Positions 50,735-59,849 are shown, counted from the first letter of the stretch. The stretch is 64,000 bases of DNA from Clostridia bacterium (GCA_017612655.1 JAGAFM010000047.1:1-64000), one strand, 5' to 3'. A program made the numbers and translations. The notes: generated from the sequence alone by a model not told the origin.

Positions 50735-52230
50735 CTCTTCCTCCGCTTGGACCAGACAATCAGGCCGGTCGCCAGACATCCGAGGGGAAGGATCAGGATC
50801 AGTACGATTCCCCAGAACAGAGCTCCCGCCGAGGAAACGCCCAGCGCCTGAACCTGCATGGATTTTCCGACAATCGAAATGGAATTCGTCTTCTCACAGA
50901 GGACGGTCAGATTTGACATGAACAGTTCGCCGTTATAGGAATAGAGCGTATCTTCCACGAAGTAGGGCGAGGAGTACCATAGAAGCGTCGCACCGGTTTG
51001 CGTGTTTTGGGAAGCGATTCCCAGATAGAATTCTCCGCTGGGATCCCCCTCTTCCTTCTCCACCGACTCAACCGTCTCATAGTTCACCTTGACATAAGCA
51101 TCCGAAGAGGTGGTCAGGATGGGTTCCGGAGTCCATCCGGATGCTTCCACTGTCAGAATTCCGTGAGGCGCCATCAAAATGGGTGTAATACCGGTTGAGG
51201 CAAGATTGGAAGCAAGTGACGAAGATGTGTTTAAGGTCGGCATGCAGTAGTACGGATACATGTAATAGTATCTGGCATTGCCTTCCAGCAGAAGACCCTG
51301 CTGCGCCTGAAGCCCGCACGCCTTCGCTAGGGCGGTCAGGTTCGGCATGGTTTCGGGATCGATATACTCAAAGGCGGTGATCAGAATCACCTTTCCTCCC
51401 CGATTCAGATAACTCTGAAGAGTTGCCAGCTCCTCCTCTGAAAAATCTGAAGTCGGAACATTCACCAGAACGGCGCCGGCATCTTCCGGAATGACTGAAC
51501 CTGCCGCGGAAAGAAGAGACAGCGTTTCTGTCATGATGTTTTCCGATTTGATGTCCTTCGCCACCGTATCGCTCAGTTGACGCTCTCCATGTCCGGTTGT
51601 ACAGTATAATACCGGAAGATCGTCGCTGGTAACGTAATCAATCGCAGTCGTCAAACGGCTTTCACCGTAAAAATACTGCGTCCCGGTCGGCATCACACCG
51701 GTGGTGTAGTAATTGTAATAGTCTTCGTCTGAATACTCCGTGACGTAAAGATCAGAATAGGGAACAACCGTATATCTCTTCGCGCTCTCCACAATCACGG
51801 AATTATCCGTCAGATTGGAATCGGAGTATTTCGATACAAATGCTGGCCTGACCGTCGGATCCACCGTCACAAGTTTGATACGGCTGGAGTAGGCTTCATA
51901 ACGCTGGAGCATCTCCTGGATTCCGATATCTTCGTTGCCCCCGGTCACGACGTAATAGAGAGTTACCTCTTCCCGAAGTCCCTTGACAAAAGAGATCGAA
52001 GTCTCGCTCAGTGTATAAATCTGTCCGCTGCTTGCGTCAATCTTCGTCAGTGTGGAGGGCAACTCTCCGACCAGAAGATTTACTACAATGACGATCGCGA
52101 TAACGATCAGGGTCAGAAACACGCTGTAGGAACCCATTTTCAGGGTTCTGGCAGAGCCTGCTCCGTTCTGCTTCCCGGAAAGACCGGTCTCTCCGGATCC
52201 GTCTTTTTTAAATTGATCCAGCATGAACAA
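50731..52230 (-). CDS. GldG-like ABC-associated membrane protein
   Basis: The 499-residue protein has a cytoplasmic N-terminus of about 30 residues, one membrane helix (about 35-55, VFLTLIVIAIVIVVNLLV), a large extracytoplasmic domain and a C-terminal helix near 470-490 followed by a basic end KRRKR. The domain includes YYVVTGGNEDIGIQEMLQRY and CTTGHGER, which match the GldG/DUF4350-like (IFT52-type) fold, where TGHGE is a diagnostic loop. It is encoded between the permease and the DUF4340 protein and is expected to form part of one transporter complex. Confidence 0.82.
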   Translation of the reverse strand: MFMLDQFKKDGSGETGLSGKQNGAGSARTLKMGSYSVFLTLIVIAIVIVVNLLVGELPSTLTKIDASSGQIYTLSETSISFVKGLREEVTLYYVVTGGNEDIGIQEMLQRYEAYSSRIKLVTVDPTVRPAFVSKYSDSNLTDNSVIVESAKRYTVVPYSDLYVTEYSDEDYYNYYTTGVMPTGTQYFYGESRLTTAIDYVTSDDLPVLYCTTGHGERQLSDTVAKDIKSENIMTETLSLLSAAGSVIPEDAGAVLVNVPTSDFSEEELATLQSYLNRGGKVILITAFEYIDPETMPNLTALAKACGLQAQQGLLLEGNARYYYMYPYYCMPTLNTSSSLASNLASTGITPILMAPHGILTVEASGWTPEPILTTSSDAYVKVNYETVESVEKEEGDPSGEFYLGIASQNTQTGATLLWYSSPYFVEDTLYSYNGELFMSNLTVLCEKTNSISIVGKSMQVQALGVSSAGALFWGIVLILILPLGCLATGLIVWSKRRKR

Positions 52231-52239
52231 GCCCCCCTC

Positions 52240-53103
52240 TCATGACCAGCGTCTCTTTTCAACCGATTGAATGGTTGAAAAGACAAACAGGGCGGAAATC
52301 GACAGGTAGTAGACGATCGTTGTCAAATCGAAGAGACCTTCCGAGAAACTGTCAAAACGGTCAAAAACGGAAAGCCAATTCAGCACACGCGGGAACAGTC
52401 CTTCGAACAACGTGCTGTCGATCAAATAGATCGAACCGACCAAAAAGAGCCCCGCCACACAGACGATCCCCGCTACCGTTGCGTTCTTCGTCATTCTCCA
52501 CACGATCAAGGCGATCAGAACCATGACAACCGCAAAACCAATCAGGGAGGCAAATGCGGAAGACGGAATGATTCCTGCTATCACGGACATCAGATACATT
52601 CCCAGCAAAACCCCAGCGGACACAACTGCGGCGATGACCTGACTCTCCGTGATTGAACTGATGAACAACCCAACCGAAATCAAGGCGGAAACCAGAAGCA
52701 TGAATCCAAGCAGGGCACCATACGCGGAGGCAAAAGGCACGTTTCCGAAAATGGACAGAATCAGCGGATAAAAAGCCATGATCACGGTGGGGATCAGAAA
52801 CACGGTGATCATTGCAAAGTACTTTGCAAGAACGACATTCCCGACGCTTACCGGCAGCGAATAGAGCAGCTGATCGGTCTTTGCGTGCCGTTCCTCCGAA
52901 ACGGATCGCATGGTCAGAATCGGAATAAGGACGAACAGGAACGGGGTAAGATTCGAGATGGAATACTCAAACAGGGGATACCCGTAAAGCAGGTTCATTA
53001 CGGTCACGAAAATACCGACGATAATCAGAAGAACGGAGATAAAGACGCATCCGATCATGTTCGTCAGATAGGATTTCAGTTCTCTTTTATAGATTGCAAA
53101 CAT
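52240..53103 (-). CDS. GldF-like ABC-2 permease
   Basis: The protein has 287 residues from ATG 53103 (GAGGAGG upstream; the frame opens at 53121). Six membrane helices are predicted, with the N-terminal YKRELKSYLTNMIGCVF segment typical of ABC-2 permeases that receive the ATPase. ERHAKTDQLLYSLPVSVGNVVLAKY is the conserved cytoplasmic loop of this group. Only one permease gene is present, so a homodimer is expected. The stop is 9 bases before the GldG-like start. Confidence 0.85.
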   Translation of the reverse strand: MFAIYKRELKSYLTNMIGCVFISVLLIIVGIFVTVMNLLYGYPLFEYSISNLTPFLFVLIPILTMRSVSEERHAKTDQLLYSLPVSVGNVVLAKYFAMITVFLIPTVIMAFYPLILSIFGNVPFASAYGALLGFMLLVSALISVGLFISSITESQVIAAVVSAGVLLGMYLMSVIAGIIPSSAFASLIGFAVVMVLIALIVWRMTKNATVAGIVCVAGLFLVGSIYLIDSTLFEGLFPRVLNWLSVFDRFDSFSEGLFDLTTIVYYLSISALFVFSTIQSVEKRRWS

Positions 53104-53117
53104 CCTGATCTGCCTCC

Positions 53118-54191
53118 TCACATCACCGGACGGGGGTCGTTGTCCCCCGAATCATCGGCGGGCCGATCGTCTTCCTTCGGGGCGAACGCGTTCTCTTCCT
53201 GATCGAGCGCTGCAAGCCGCTGTTCCACCCGGTACTGTTCATCGTATTCTCTCGTCAGCTTCAGGAAGACGTCTTCCAGGCCGATCGTCTCTGCGTAAAG
53301 TTTGAGAATCACGCACTTCGCGTCGCAGAACAGACGGAATGCGGTTTCCCGGAGATCGATGTCTTTCTCCACCTCGATATCGATATCGTAAACATCGATT
53401 CCGCGATCTTCCGAGCTTTCCTCGTAACGGATGGTCTTCGCCTGATCCGCGAGCCTATTGATCACCTGACGGATCCTGTTGAGATCTCCCTTTACGGTGA
53501 GATGAAGAACACGGGACCCGACTAGGATGGTGGACAGGTTATCAATCGTATCGGACGCAATCAGTCTCCCGTGCGATATGATCATAACATAGTCGCATAC
53601 AGCGCTGACTTCGCTCAGTATGTGGCTGGAAAGAATCACCGTATGGTGTTCGTCTGCGAGACTTTTGATTAAATCCCGAATCTCAATGATCTGCCCGGGG
53701 TCTAGTCCGACCGTCGGTTCGTCCAGGATGATAACTTCCGGATTCCCCAGCATAGCCTGGGCCACACCGACTCTCTGACGGTATCCTTTGGACAGATTTT
53801 TGATTAAACGGTCCTGCATGGAAGTTATCTGTGTCTTCTCCATTACATAGGACAGCTGGTAATCCATCTCTTCTTTGGACACCCCCTTTGCCTCTGCGAC
53901 AAAGCGCAGATACTCGGCAGGCGTCATCTCAGCATAAAGAGGCGGAAGCTCCGGGAGATAACCGACATGTTTCTTCGCCTCCAGCGGTTCCTCAAACACA
54001 TCGTGTCCGTTGATGGTTACCGTTCCTTCCGTCGCCGCCAGGCATCCGGTAATGATGTTCATTGTGGTGGATTTACCCGCGCCGTTAGGCCCGAGAAATC
54101 CGTAAATCATGCCGGGTTTTACGGAAAAACTGATGTCATCCACGGCAGTGTTGTTTCCGTATCGTTTCGTGAGATGCTTGACCTCTATCAA
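53118..54191 (-). CDS. ABC transporter ATPase, GldA-like
   Basis: The 357-residue protein starts at TTG 54191 (AAAGGGGGG upstream). Walker A is GPNGAGKST near residue 37, signature LSKGYRQRVGVAQ, Walker B VIILDEPTVGLDPGQ and H-loop LSSHILSEV. The last 60 residues are an acidic tail rich in Asp and Glu (EEDAFAPKEDDRPADD-like). It energises the GldF/GldG-like partners encoded downstream. The LSKGY signature and PELPPLYAEMTPAEYL region are typical of GldA/CcmA-like ATPases. It is the first gene of the four-gene operon. Confidence 0.88.
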   Translation of the reverse strand: MIEVKHLTKRYGNNTAVDDISFSVKPGMIYGFLGPNGAGKSTTMNIITGCLAATEGTVTINGHDVFEEPLEAKKHVGYLPELPPLYAEMTPAEYLRFVAEAKGVSKEEMDYQLSYVMEKTQITSMQDRLIKNLSKGYRQRVGVAQAMLGNPEVIILDEPTVGLDPGQIIEIRDLIKSLADEHHTVILSSHILSEVSAVCDYVMIISHGRLIASDTIDNLSTILVGSRVLHLTVKGDLNRIRQVINRLADQAKTIRYEESSEDRGIDVYDIDIEVEKDIDLRETAFRLFCDAKCVILKLYAETIGLEDVFLKLTREYDEQYRVEQRLAALDQEENAFAPKEDDRPADDSGDNDPRPVM

Positions 54192-54313
54192 AGCAGGTCC
54201 CCCCTTTTTCTCCGGTCATTCCTTTCAAATGCATTCTTGTTGGCTATTCCACGAAAGAGTAGCACGGGAGTGTGAACACTGTGTGAAAAAAAGCGACAAA
54301 AGATGGCAAAAAA

Positions 54314-55063
54314 TCAGGGCTGATCCATACCTGACTCCGACGATTCTTCGGCCGGAAGCTTCTCTTCGTGCTCTTCTGTCGTTTCTTCAGCTTTAGCTTC
54401 AGCATCCTGCAGGGCAGACTCTTCCCCCCCGACCTTGGGCATTCGGTTGAACATCAGATCCACCAGCTTTTCCCTTCTCTTTCCGGTCGCGTTCTCCACA
54501 AGAGATTTCTTCATCAAAAGCAGATAGAATCTCACATACATGGCGCAGGAGAAGAGAACGGCAACAATGCTGATATCCATCAGCAGATCGCTGACGAGTT
54601 CCGGCATGTTCGGAAAAGCTAGAATGGCAATTGCAGAACCTTCCAGAATCACGGTACAAGCCTTGCCGTACCAGTGGGAACTGTTCACGGTGTCCGTCCG
54701 GCGGAAGCACAGAATTCCAAACGTCAGCATCACCGCTTCTTTCACCACGAACAGTGCGATGAGAAGGCCGAGCTTCGGATGCGTGATGGCAAGAGCGATC
54801 AGGAGGCATCCCTGTGTCAGCTTGTCCGCAATGGGATCCAGCAGCTTTCCGAGATCGGATATCATATTGAATTTTCTGGCGATAAATCCATCCACTACGT
54901 CTGTCAGCGAAGATACCAGCAGCACAATGACGGCGCCAAGGATGTCTCCCTTTCCCAAATACAGCCACATCATCAGAGGAATCAGGAGAATCCGGAGAAA
55001 GCTCAAGATGTTGGGTATCGTGAAAATTGTCTTTTTCGTCAGACGTTCACGAACGTTCGGCAT
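54314..55063 (-). CDS. pgsA: CDP-diacylglycerol-glycerol-3-phosphate 3-phosphatidyltransferase
   Basis: The 249-residue CDP-alcohol phosphatidyltransferase has the core motif D-x2-D-G-x2-A-R-x8-G-x3-D-x3-D visible as DVVDGFIARKFNMISDLG then KLLDPIADK. Five to six membrane helices span residues 15-190, and the last 50 residues are an acidic polar tail (EEHEEKLPAEESSESG). It makes phosphatidylglycerol phosphate at the membrane. The start motif TIPNILSFLRILLIP is typical of PgsA. GAAAGGGG precedes the ATG. CopA ends 38 bases upstream on the same strand. Confidence 0.9.
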   Translation of the reverse strand: MPNVRERLTKKTIFTIPNILSFLRILLIPLMMWLYLGKGDILGAVIVLLVSSLTDVVDGFIARKFNMISDLGKLLDPIADKLTQGCLLIALAITHPKLGLLIALFVVKEAVMLTFGILCFRRTDTVNSSHWYGKACTVILEGSAIAILAFPNMPELVSDLLMDISIVAVLFSCAMYVRFYLLLMKKSLVENATGKRREKLVDLMFNRMPKVGGEESALQDAEAKAEETTEEHEEKLPAEESSESGMDQP

Positions 55064-55100
55064 ATGAACCCCTTTCCTGTTTCTTTCGTTAAGGAAATGC

Positions 55101-55328
55101 TCAGCTCACTTCTTTTGTAACAACCGTTCCAGGCTGATATCCGGCTCCCCGAATCGCTTCCGCCAACTGTTCCGGATCCGGCTTCCCTTCGCTGAGGAAC
55201 TGCACCCGGCAGGCATCGTGATCCGCGGAGATTTCCCGGACGGGAAACACTTCTTCAATCGCCTTGCAGGCGTGGCGCTCGCAGTTCTGGCACATCATGC
55301 CCTTGACTTCCATAACAGTCTGATACAT
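55101..55328 (-). CDS. Possible independent CopZ-like copper chaperone from an internal copA start
   Basis: In the same frame as copA, ATG 55328 follows AAAGGAG with a spacing of 8-9 bases, better than many gene starts in this window. It would give a 75-residue HMA protein starting [16 protein letters not shown], the size and layout of CopZ copper chaperones, ending at the copA stop. The nucleotides just before, read as ...TIQKETVK, serve both as copA codons and as the ribosome-binding site. E. coli copA also makes a small chaperone, by ribosomal frameshifting. Here the proposed route is internal initiation. Whether both products are made is an inference from sequence. Confidence 0.5.
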   Translation of the reverse strand: MYQTVMEVKGMMCQNCERHACKAIEEVFPVREISADHDACRVQFLSEGKPDPEQLAEAIRGAGYQPGTVVTKEVS

Positions 55329-57665
55329 TTTTACAGTCTCCTTTTGTATAGTGAGGGGTTCGGCGCCGGTCTTTTCAAGTTCGGCGCGGATCTTCCAAAG
55401 GATTTCGGATTTCTCTTTCCAGGACATTCGACGGCGTCCGGAGCCGGTATTTTTGTCCAGATTCAGGCGATTGAGACGAAGTGCGTTCAAGACAACGCAA
55501 AAACTGGAAAGGCTCATCGCCGCCGCACAGAACATCGGGCTCAACAGGATTCCGAAAGCAGGATACCATACTCCCGCGGCGAGAGGGATCCCCAAAACAT
55601 TGTAAAAGAATGCCCAGAACAGATTCTGGCGGATGATCCGCATGGTCGCCCGGCTCAGCCGGACCGCCCTGACGACGTCCGCAAGAGAGTCTTTCATAAG
55701 AACTACGTCTGCGGAATCCATTGCAATGTCCGTGCCCGCACCGATCGCCATCCCTACGTCAGCAGATGTCAGCGCGGGTGCGTCGTTGATTCCGTCTCCC
55801 ACCATTAGAACTCCGCCTTCAAGGGACAGTCTCCGAACCGTCCGGGACTTATCTTCCGGAAGAAGGGAGGAAAACGCTTCCCCGATCCCCGCTTCTTCGG
55901 AAATCCTGTTTGCGGTTTTTTCGGTGTCTCCCGTAAGCATCACGGGGCAGATTCCGAGTTCTTTCAGTTCCGACACAGCCGCTGCACTGTCCGGGCGTAT
56001 CGGATCCGAAACCGCGACGGCACCGAGAAACCGATCGTTCTTTGCAAAGAAGAGCAGCGTTTTCCCGTCCTGCTCCGCTTTCCCGAAAGCAGGCTCCCAC
56101 TCAGCTCCGCAGCGTTCGAAAACTAGTTTTCGGTTTCCTCCGAGAAAGACGGTGTCCCCGTTCTTAGCCTCCACCCCAAATCCGACGAGAGTACGAGAGG
56201 AGGAAATAGGCTCCGGTTCCATCCCTTCCCGTTCCGAGAAGGCTTGGACCGCCTTGGCAAGGGGATGTTCGCTGCCCTGTTCCACCGTGACAGCGGCAAG
56301 AAGCAGTTCTTCTCTTTGCACTCCGGACGTGGGAAGGATATCCGTGACGGAGGGTCGTCCCTCGGTTACGGTTCCTGTTTTATCAACCGCGGCGAAAACC
56401 AGCTTTCCGGTTTGCTCCAGCGCTGTCGCCGTTTTAAACAGAATACCGTGTCTTGCACCGACTCCGCTTCCAACCATGATGGCAACGGGCGTAGCCAGAC
56501 CAAGCGCACAGGGACAGCTGACCACCAGAACCGAGATCCCCCTGGCAAGCGAGAACCCGATATCCTCCCCGCAAATGAGCCAGACAACCGATGTGATCAG
56601 GGCGCAAAGCATGACCCCGGGAACAAATATGCCCGCAACACGGTCCGCGAGCCTTGCGACCGGTGCTTTCGTAGCAGCCGCATCGGTCACTGAGCGGATG
56701 ATCCGGGCCATCGCGGTATCGGATCCGACCCGAACCGCCTCGCATCGAATCAGGCCCGAACAGTTCACCGTCGCAGCACTTACCGAGTCCCCGCACTTTT
56801 TTTCCACGGGAATGCTCTCTCCTGTCAGGGATGATTCGTCGACCGCGCTCTCCCCCTCCACAACTACGCCGTCCACAGGAATACTATCTCCCGGAAGCAC
56901 CGAAAACAGCTCTCCGACGCAAACCGTATCCGCGGAAACGGTCACCCATTCCCCGCTCCGCAGAACAGTAGCCTGCTGGGGAACCAGCGACATCAGAGAT
57001 CGGACGGCGTCCGTTGCCTTTCCTTTGGAGATGGCTTCCAGGAGCTTCCCGACGGTAATCAGGGTCGGGATCATTCCTGCTGACTCAAAATAGAGAGAGG
57101 AAAGTCTGTCCTGCGCAGCGGGAACGTTCTCCATGTTCAGGAAGATCAGTTCCGTAAGAACCCAGCAACTGTACAGAAAAGAAGCTGCCGACCCCAAAGA
57201 TACCAGTGTATCCATATTCGGGGCGCGATGCAAAAGGCCCTTGACGCCCCGGATGAAAAACGCCCGATTGACGATCAGGATACAGGCGGAAAGAAGGCAT
57301 TCCAGACATCCCACGAAAACAGGTCCGCCGAAAGAGGGGAACGGAGCATGGAACATCACATATCCGTCCGCCACATACATCAAAGCCGCAAGAAAAACCA
57401 GAGACAGAATCAGACGCTTCTTCAGCGCAGGCACCTCGGATGGCGCCCCGTCGGATTCCAGATCGTCCCGGAGCGATGCGCCGTATCCGGCTGCCTCAAC
57501 CGCAGCAACCACCGAAGCTACGTCTGCCTCTCCTTCAACCTGCATGGAAGCGGTCATCAAATTCACGCTGCATTCCTTTACGCCTGGAACGGAGCGGACC
57601 GCCTTTTCCACGTGAGCGCTGCATGCTGCACAACTCATTCCAGTTACGGTATACCGTTTCTGCAT
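55101..57665 (-). CDS. copA: Copper-exporting P1B-type ATPase with C-terminal HMA domain
   Basis: The 854-residue pump has an N-terminal heavy-metal domain with GMSCAACS at residues 9-16. Eight membrane helices include the CPC ion site at 384-386. The phosphorylation site is DKTGT with Asp428, and GDGINDAP forms the hinge. After the last helix pair, a linker of about 60 residues leads to a second heavy-metal domain, [10 protein letters not shown] with Cys792 and Cys795. It expels Cu(I) from the cytoplasm. A C-terminal HMA after the pump is unusual, since most CopA proteins carry theirs at the N-terminus. Residue 780 is a Met whose codon is preceded in frame by an AAAGGAG box; see the separate CopZ entry. 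Confidence 0.95.
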   Translation of the reverse strand: MQKRYTVTGMSCAACSAHVEKAVRSVPGVKECSVNLMTASMQVEGEADVASVVAAVEAAGYGASLRDDLESDGAPSEVPALKKRLILSLVFLAALMYVADGYVMFHAPFPSFGGPVFVGCLECLLSACILIVNRAFFIRGVKGLLHRAPNMDTLVSLGSAASFLYSCWVLTELIFLNMENVPAAQDRLSSLYFESAGMIPTLITVGKLLEAISKGKATDAVRSLMSLVPQQATVLRSGEWVTVSADTVCVGELFSVLPGDSIPVDGVVVEGESAVDESSLTGESIPVEKKCGDSVSAATVNCSGLIRCEAVRVGSDTAMARIIRSVTDAAATKAPVARLADRVAGIFVPGVMLCALITSVVWLICGEDIGFSLARGISVLVVSCPCALGLATPVAIMVGSGVGARHGILFKTATALEQTGKLVFAAVDKTGTVTEGRPSVTDILPTSGVQREELLLAAVTVEQGSEHPLAKAVQAFSEREGMEPEPISSSRTLVGFGVEAKNGDTVFLGGNRKLVFERCGAEWEPAFGKAEQDGKTLLFFAKNDRFLGAVAVSDPIRPDSAAAVSELKELGICPVMLTGDTEKTANRISEEAGIGEAFSSLLPEDKSRTVRRLSLEGGVLMVGDGINDAPALTSADVGMAIGAGTDIAMDSADVVLMKDSLADVVRAVRLSRATMRIIRQNLFWAFFYNVLGIPLAAGVWYPAFGILLSPMFCAAAMSLSSFCVVLNALRLNRLNLDKNTGSGRRRMSWKEKSEILWKIRAELEKTGAEPLTIQKETVKMYQTVMEVKGMMCQNCERHACKAIEEVFPVREISADHDACRVQFLSEGKPDPEQLAEAIRGAGYQPGTVVTKEVS

Positions 57666-57782
57666 CTGTTCTCCTTCTATCTCTCCCGGATCCGGAAAAC
57701 GGGTCTCTCCTTTTTTCGGGCGATCTGAGCGAAACTGGCAGGAACGCCTTGCTCTTTGGATCGAATTCGGCTATAATAGAAC

Positions 57783-58073
57783 TCAGCCTGCAAACAATGC
57801 AACGATTTCCATGATTCCGAGAACCAGAGGGATCACTCCAATCGCGCAAAGGATAATCATTTGAGGCCGAAGCATCCCGTCTTTATTCTCTTTGTGGTCC
57901 GCGTAATGCTGAAGCGTATAGCCAACGATTGCCGTCAGAAGAGAAAAGGGCGTTAAAGCGGGAATCAGTTGTCCCGTGGTACTGGTAAAAACGTAGGAGA
58001 GGATACAGAGGATTACGCCTCCCCATATCATGATGGAAAAGATCGGATTCTTTTTCCCTTTCGGATTCTCCAA
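57783..58073 (-). CDS. Small membrane protein of unknown function
   Basis: The product is about 96 residues from TTG 58073, which has GAGGGG 6 bases upstream; a TTG at 58100 would add 9 charged residues. Three hydrophobic segments are seen: IFSIMIWGGVILCILSYVF, LIPALTPFSLLTAIVGYTL and the C-terminal MIILCAIGVIPLVLGIMEIV. The polar loop HYADHKENKDG lies between the second and third. I do not recognise a named family. It is encoded upstream of copA on the same strand, with 117 bases between, so a link to copper is only positional. Confidence 0.6.
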   Translation of the reverse strand: MENPKGKKNPIFSIMIWGGVILCILSYVFTSTTGQLIPALTPFSLLTAIVGYTLQHYADHKENKDGMLRPQMIILCAIGVIPLVLGIMEIVALFAG

Positions 58074-58124
58074 ATCTATCCCCTCTTTCTCTTCTTTCAA
58101 TCAAAATAGTCCCTTTATCCTTGG

Positions 58125-58153
58125 ATTATATCATATTCCTTCCATTAATACAA
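58125..58153 (-). promoter_or_regulatory. Sigma-A promoter for the small membrane protein (and possibly copA)
   Basis: On the minus strand TTGTAT, a 17-bp spacer and TATAAT with a TGA extension, with the predicted start near 58118. No hairpin terminator is visible before copA, so the transcript may continue. Confidence 0.7.
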
Positions 58154-58214
58154 GTATTATTCCCTCTCACTCCTCACTCTCCAGAACAAAAATACTGAAA
58201 GGAAGGCATCCCGG

Positions 58215-59195
58215 ATGCAAATCGGAAACGTTTCGCTCCCACACGGACTGCTCCTGGCCCCCATGGCAGGGATTACGGACGTCTCCTTCCGCTCCGTCTG
58301 CGCCTCGTTCGGCGCAGAATACGCGGTCACGGAAATGATTTCCGCGAAGGCGCTCTGGTACGGTGACCGAAAAACTGAGCGGCTGGCACGTATTGCTCCC
58401 TCGGATCCCCCCTGCGCAATTCAGCTTTTCGGGTCGGATCCTGAGTGTATGGCATTTGCTGCGGGACGCTTCTCCGATCCTTCGGCCGCCCCGTCCGGAA
58501 TCCTTCCGGCCGCAATCGACCTCAATTTCGGCTGTCCGATGCCGAAAATCGTAAACAACGGAGAGGGATGCGCTCTCATGAAGCAGCCCGTCCTCTCCGG
58601 AAAAATCATTGAGGCGGTCAGAAAAGTCACGCCGCTGCCCGTTACCGTGAAAATCCGTTCCGGATGGGATTCTGACCATAAAAACTGTGTTGAAATTGCT
58701 TCCATCGCCGCCAGTCTGGGCGTCTCCATGATCGTTGTCCACGGAAGGACAAGATCCCAGCTTTACGCTCCTCCCGTGGACTACGATGCAATCGCATCTG
58801 TTCGCCAGGCAGTTCCGGACTCGATTCCGGTCATCGGAAACGGAGACATCTTTACGGCGGAAGACGCAAAAAGGATGATGGACAAAACCTCCTGCGACGG
58901 AATCATGATCGCGCGGGGTGCCGAAGGGAATCCCTGGCTGTTTCGGGAAATCCTTTGCTGGATGGACGGGGTCCCTTACGTTCCCCCGACCCAGAAAGAG
59001 CGAATCGAAACCGCCGTTTTTCACCTTGCTCGCCTGGGGGAAGAAATCGGTCCGGAAAAAGCCGCTCTCGAAGGCAGAAAACACGCAGCCTGGTACACCA
59101 AGGGAATGCGGAATGCCGCTTCCCTGCGGACCAGTCTCATGCAGGCGGACTGTTTGGAACAGTTGATTCGGCTTCTGGAGGAGAGTTCTGTCTGA
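58215..59195 (+). CDS. dusB: tRNA-dihydrouridine synthase
   Basis: The 326-residue FMN enzyme has a TIM-barrel N-terminal domain and helical C-terminal domain. Opening is LLAPMAGITDVSFR with the FMN contact, then QLFGSDPE, the catalytic-Cys motif LNFGCPMPKIVNNGEGCALM, VKIRSGWD, and VVHGRTRSQLYAPPVDY, followed by GNGDIFTAEDAKRMM. The order and NFGCPxPKI motif place it in the DusB/Dus family. It reduces uridines in tRNA D-loops with NADPH. GAAAGGAAGG precedes the ATG. It is monocistronic and ends at a strong hairpin. Confidence 0.95.
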   Translation: MQIGNVSLPHGLLLAPMAGITDVSFRSVCASFGAEYAVTEMISAKALWYGDRKTERLARIAPSDPPCAIQLFGSDPECMAFAAGRFSDPSAAPSGILPAAIDLNFGCPMPKIVNNGEGCALMKQPVLSGKIIEAVRKVTPLPVTVKIRSGWDSDHKNCVEIASIAASLGVSMIVVHGRTRSQLYAPPVDYDAIASVRQAVPDSIPVIGNGDIFTAEDAKRMMDKTSCDGIMIARGAEGNPWLFREILCWMDGVPYVPPTQKERIETAVFHLARLGEEIGPEKAALEGRKHAAWYTKGMRNAASLRTSLMQADCLEQLIRLLEESSV

Positions 59196-59229
59196 GTTCC
59201 TCCCAAAACACATTCCCGCTTTTTCAGAA

Positions 59230-59262
59230 ACAAAACCCCGGGTTTTTGAACCCGGGGTTTTG
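59230..59262. terminator. Bidirectional terminator between dusB and tRNA-Ser
   Basis: AAAACCCCGGG and CCCGGGGTTTT pair perfectly around TTTTTGAA. Both strands end in T-runs. Confidence 0.9.
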
Positions 59263-59287
59263 TCGGATACGGTTACCGTACAGAAAA

Positions 59288-59376
59288 CGGAGAGATAGGG
59301 ATTCGAACCCTAGAACGGGTATTAGCCGTTACGCGATTTCCAGTCGCGCGCCTTAGACCAACTCAGCCATCTCTCC
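59288..59376 (-). tRNA. tRNA-Ser (anticodon GGA), CCA not encoded
   Basis: Minus-strand class II tRNA with acceptor GGAGAGA/TCTCTCC, D arm GGCTGAGTTGGTCTAAGGC, anticodon loop CTGGAAA, a long variable arm (TAACGGCTAATACCCGTTC) and T loop TTCGAAT. The discriminator is G, as required for serine. Bases after it are TTTT, so CCA is added later. Confidence 0.95.
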
Positions 59377-59444
59377 AGATTCTCAGCTTCCTTGCTCATC
59401 CGAGGGCAGATTGTATCATACTTTGTCCGGATTGTCAAGGCGAA

Positions 59445-59849
59445 TCATCCAAAAAGCCGATTTTCAGGCAAAAAAGCACCGTGCGACAGACAGTTTTCTA
59501 TGATTCTTTCCGTTTTCGCACGGTTTGCCCCGCTTTCTCTTCCGAGAGAAGCGGGGAAAGCGCCATGAGATAAGGCGGCTTTCCCCGGATGCGAAGAAAC
59601 AAATACATATTTTTTCTTAATCAGGCGGAGGATCCAAATAATCAGGCAGGAACCGCCGATCGCAAGGAGAATACTCGTTACCCATCCGCCGCCGATTCCG
59701 ATCAGGCTTCCCAGCCAGCCTCCCAGCGCACCGCCGAGGATGCCGAGAATGATATTGACCAGGAGTCCGTTTTTGCTCTTCATGATCTTGCCGGCGAGCC
59801 AGCCGACCAGAGCACCGATTACCAAGCTAACAAGGATTTGCCACAGCAT
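59445..59849 (-). CDS. GlsB/YeaQ/YmgE-family small membrane protein with an extended C-terminus
   Basis: The first 84 residues are a standard GlsB/YeaQ protein: three membrane helices with Gly-rich packing (IGALVGWLAGKIMKS, NIILGILGGALGGWLGSLIG, a third helix, then RLIKKK). Family members usually end at this point at 80-90 residues and are tied to envelope stress responses. Here the frame continues for about 50 residues that look non-homologous and pass straight through two hairpins (59528-59556 and 59469-59523). This suggests that the original stop codon was lost. AAAGGAG precedes the ATG. The 266 bases upstream (59850-60115) hold no gene that I can see. Confidence 0.75.
   Translation of the reverse strand: MLWQILVSLVIGALVGWLAGKIMKSKNGLLVNIILGILGGALGGWLGSLIGIGGGWVTSILLAIGGSCLIIWILRLIKKKYVFVSSHPGKAALSHGAFPASLGRESGANRAKTERIIENCLSHGAFLPENRLFG
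59469..59523 (-). terminator. Terminator lying inside the extended GlsB-like frame
   Basis: On the minus strand CCGTGCGA pairs with TCGCACGG across a loop of about 39 bases, followed by TGCTTTTTTG. The GlsB-like frame reads through it to 59445. A second stem CCCCGCTT...AAGCGGGG lies at 59528-59556. Confidence 0.6.

Noticed and set aside
55101..57665. copA as two genes split by a frameshift or sequencing error
   Set aside because: The frame is continuous through the linker and the C-terminal HMA domain; internal initiation explains the embedded RBS without an error.
57749..57777. Plus-strand promoter TTGCTC-N17-TATAAT producing an antisense RNA to the small membrane protein gene
   Set aside because: The -35 match is weak and there is no supporting leader or terminator; it may be chance.
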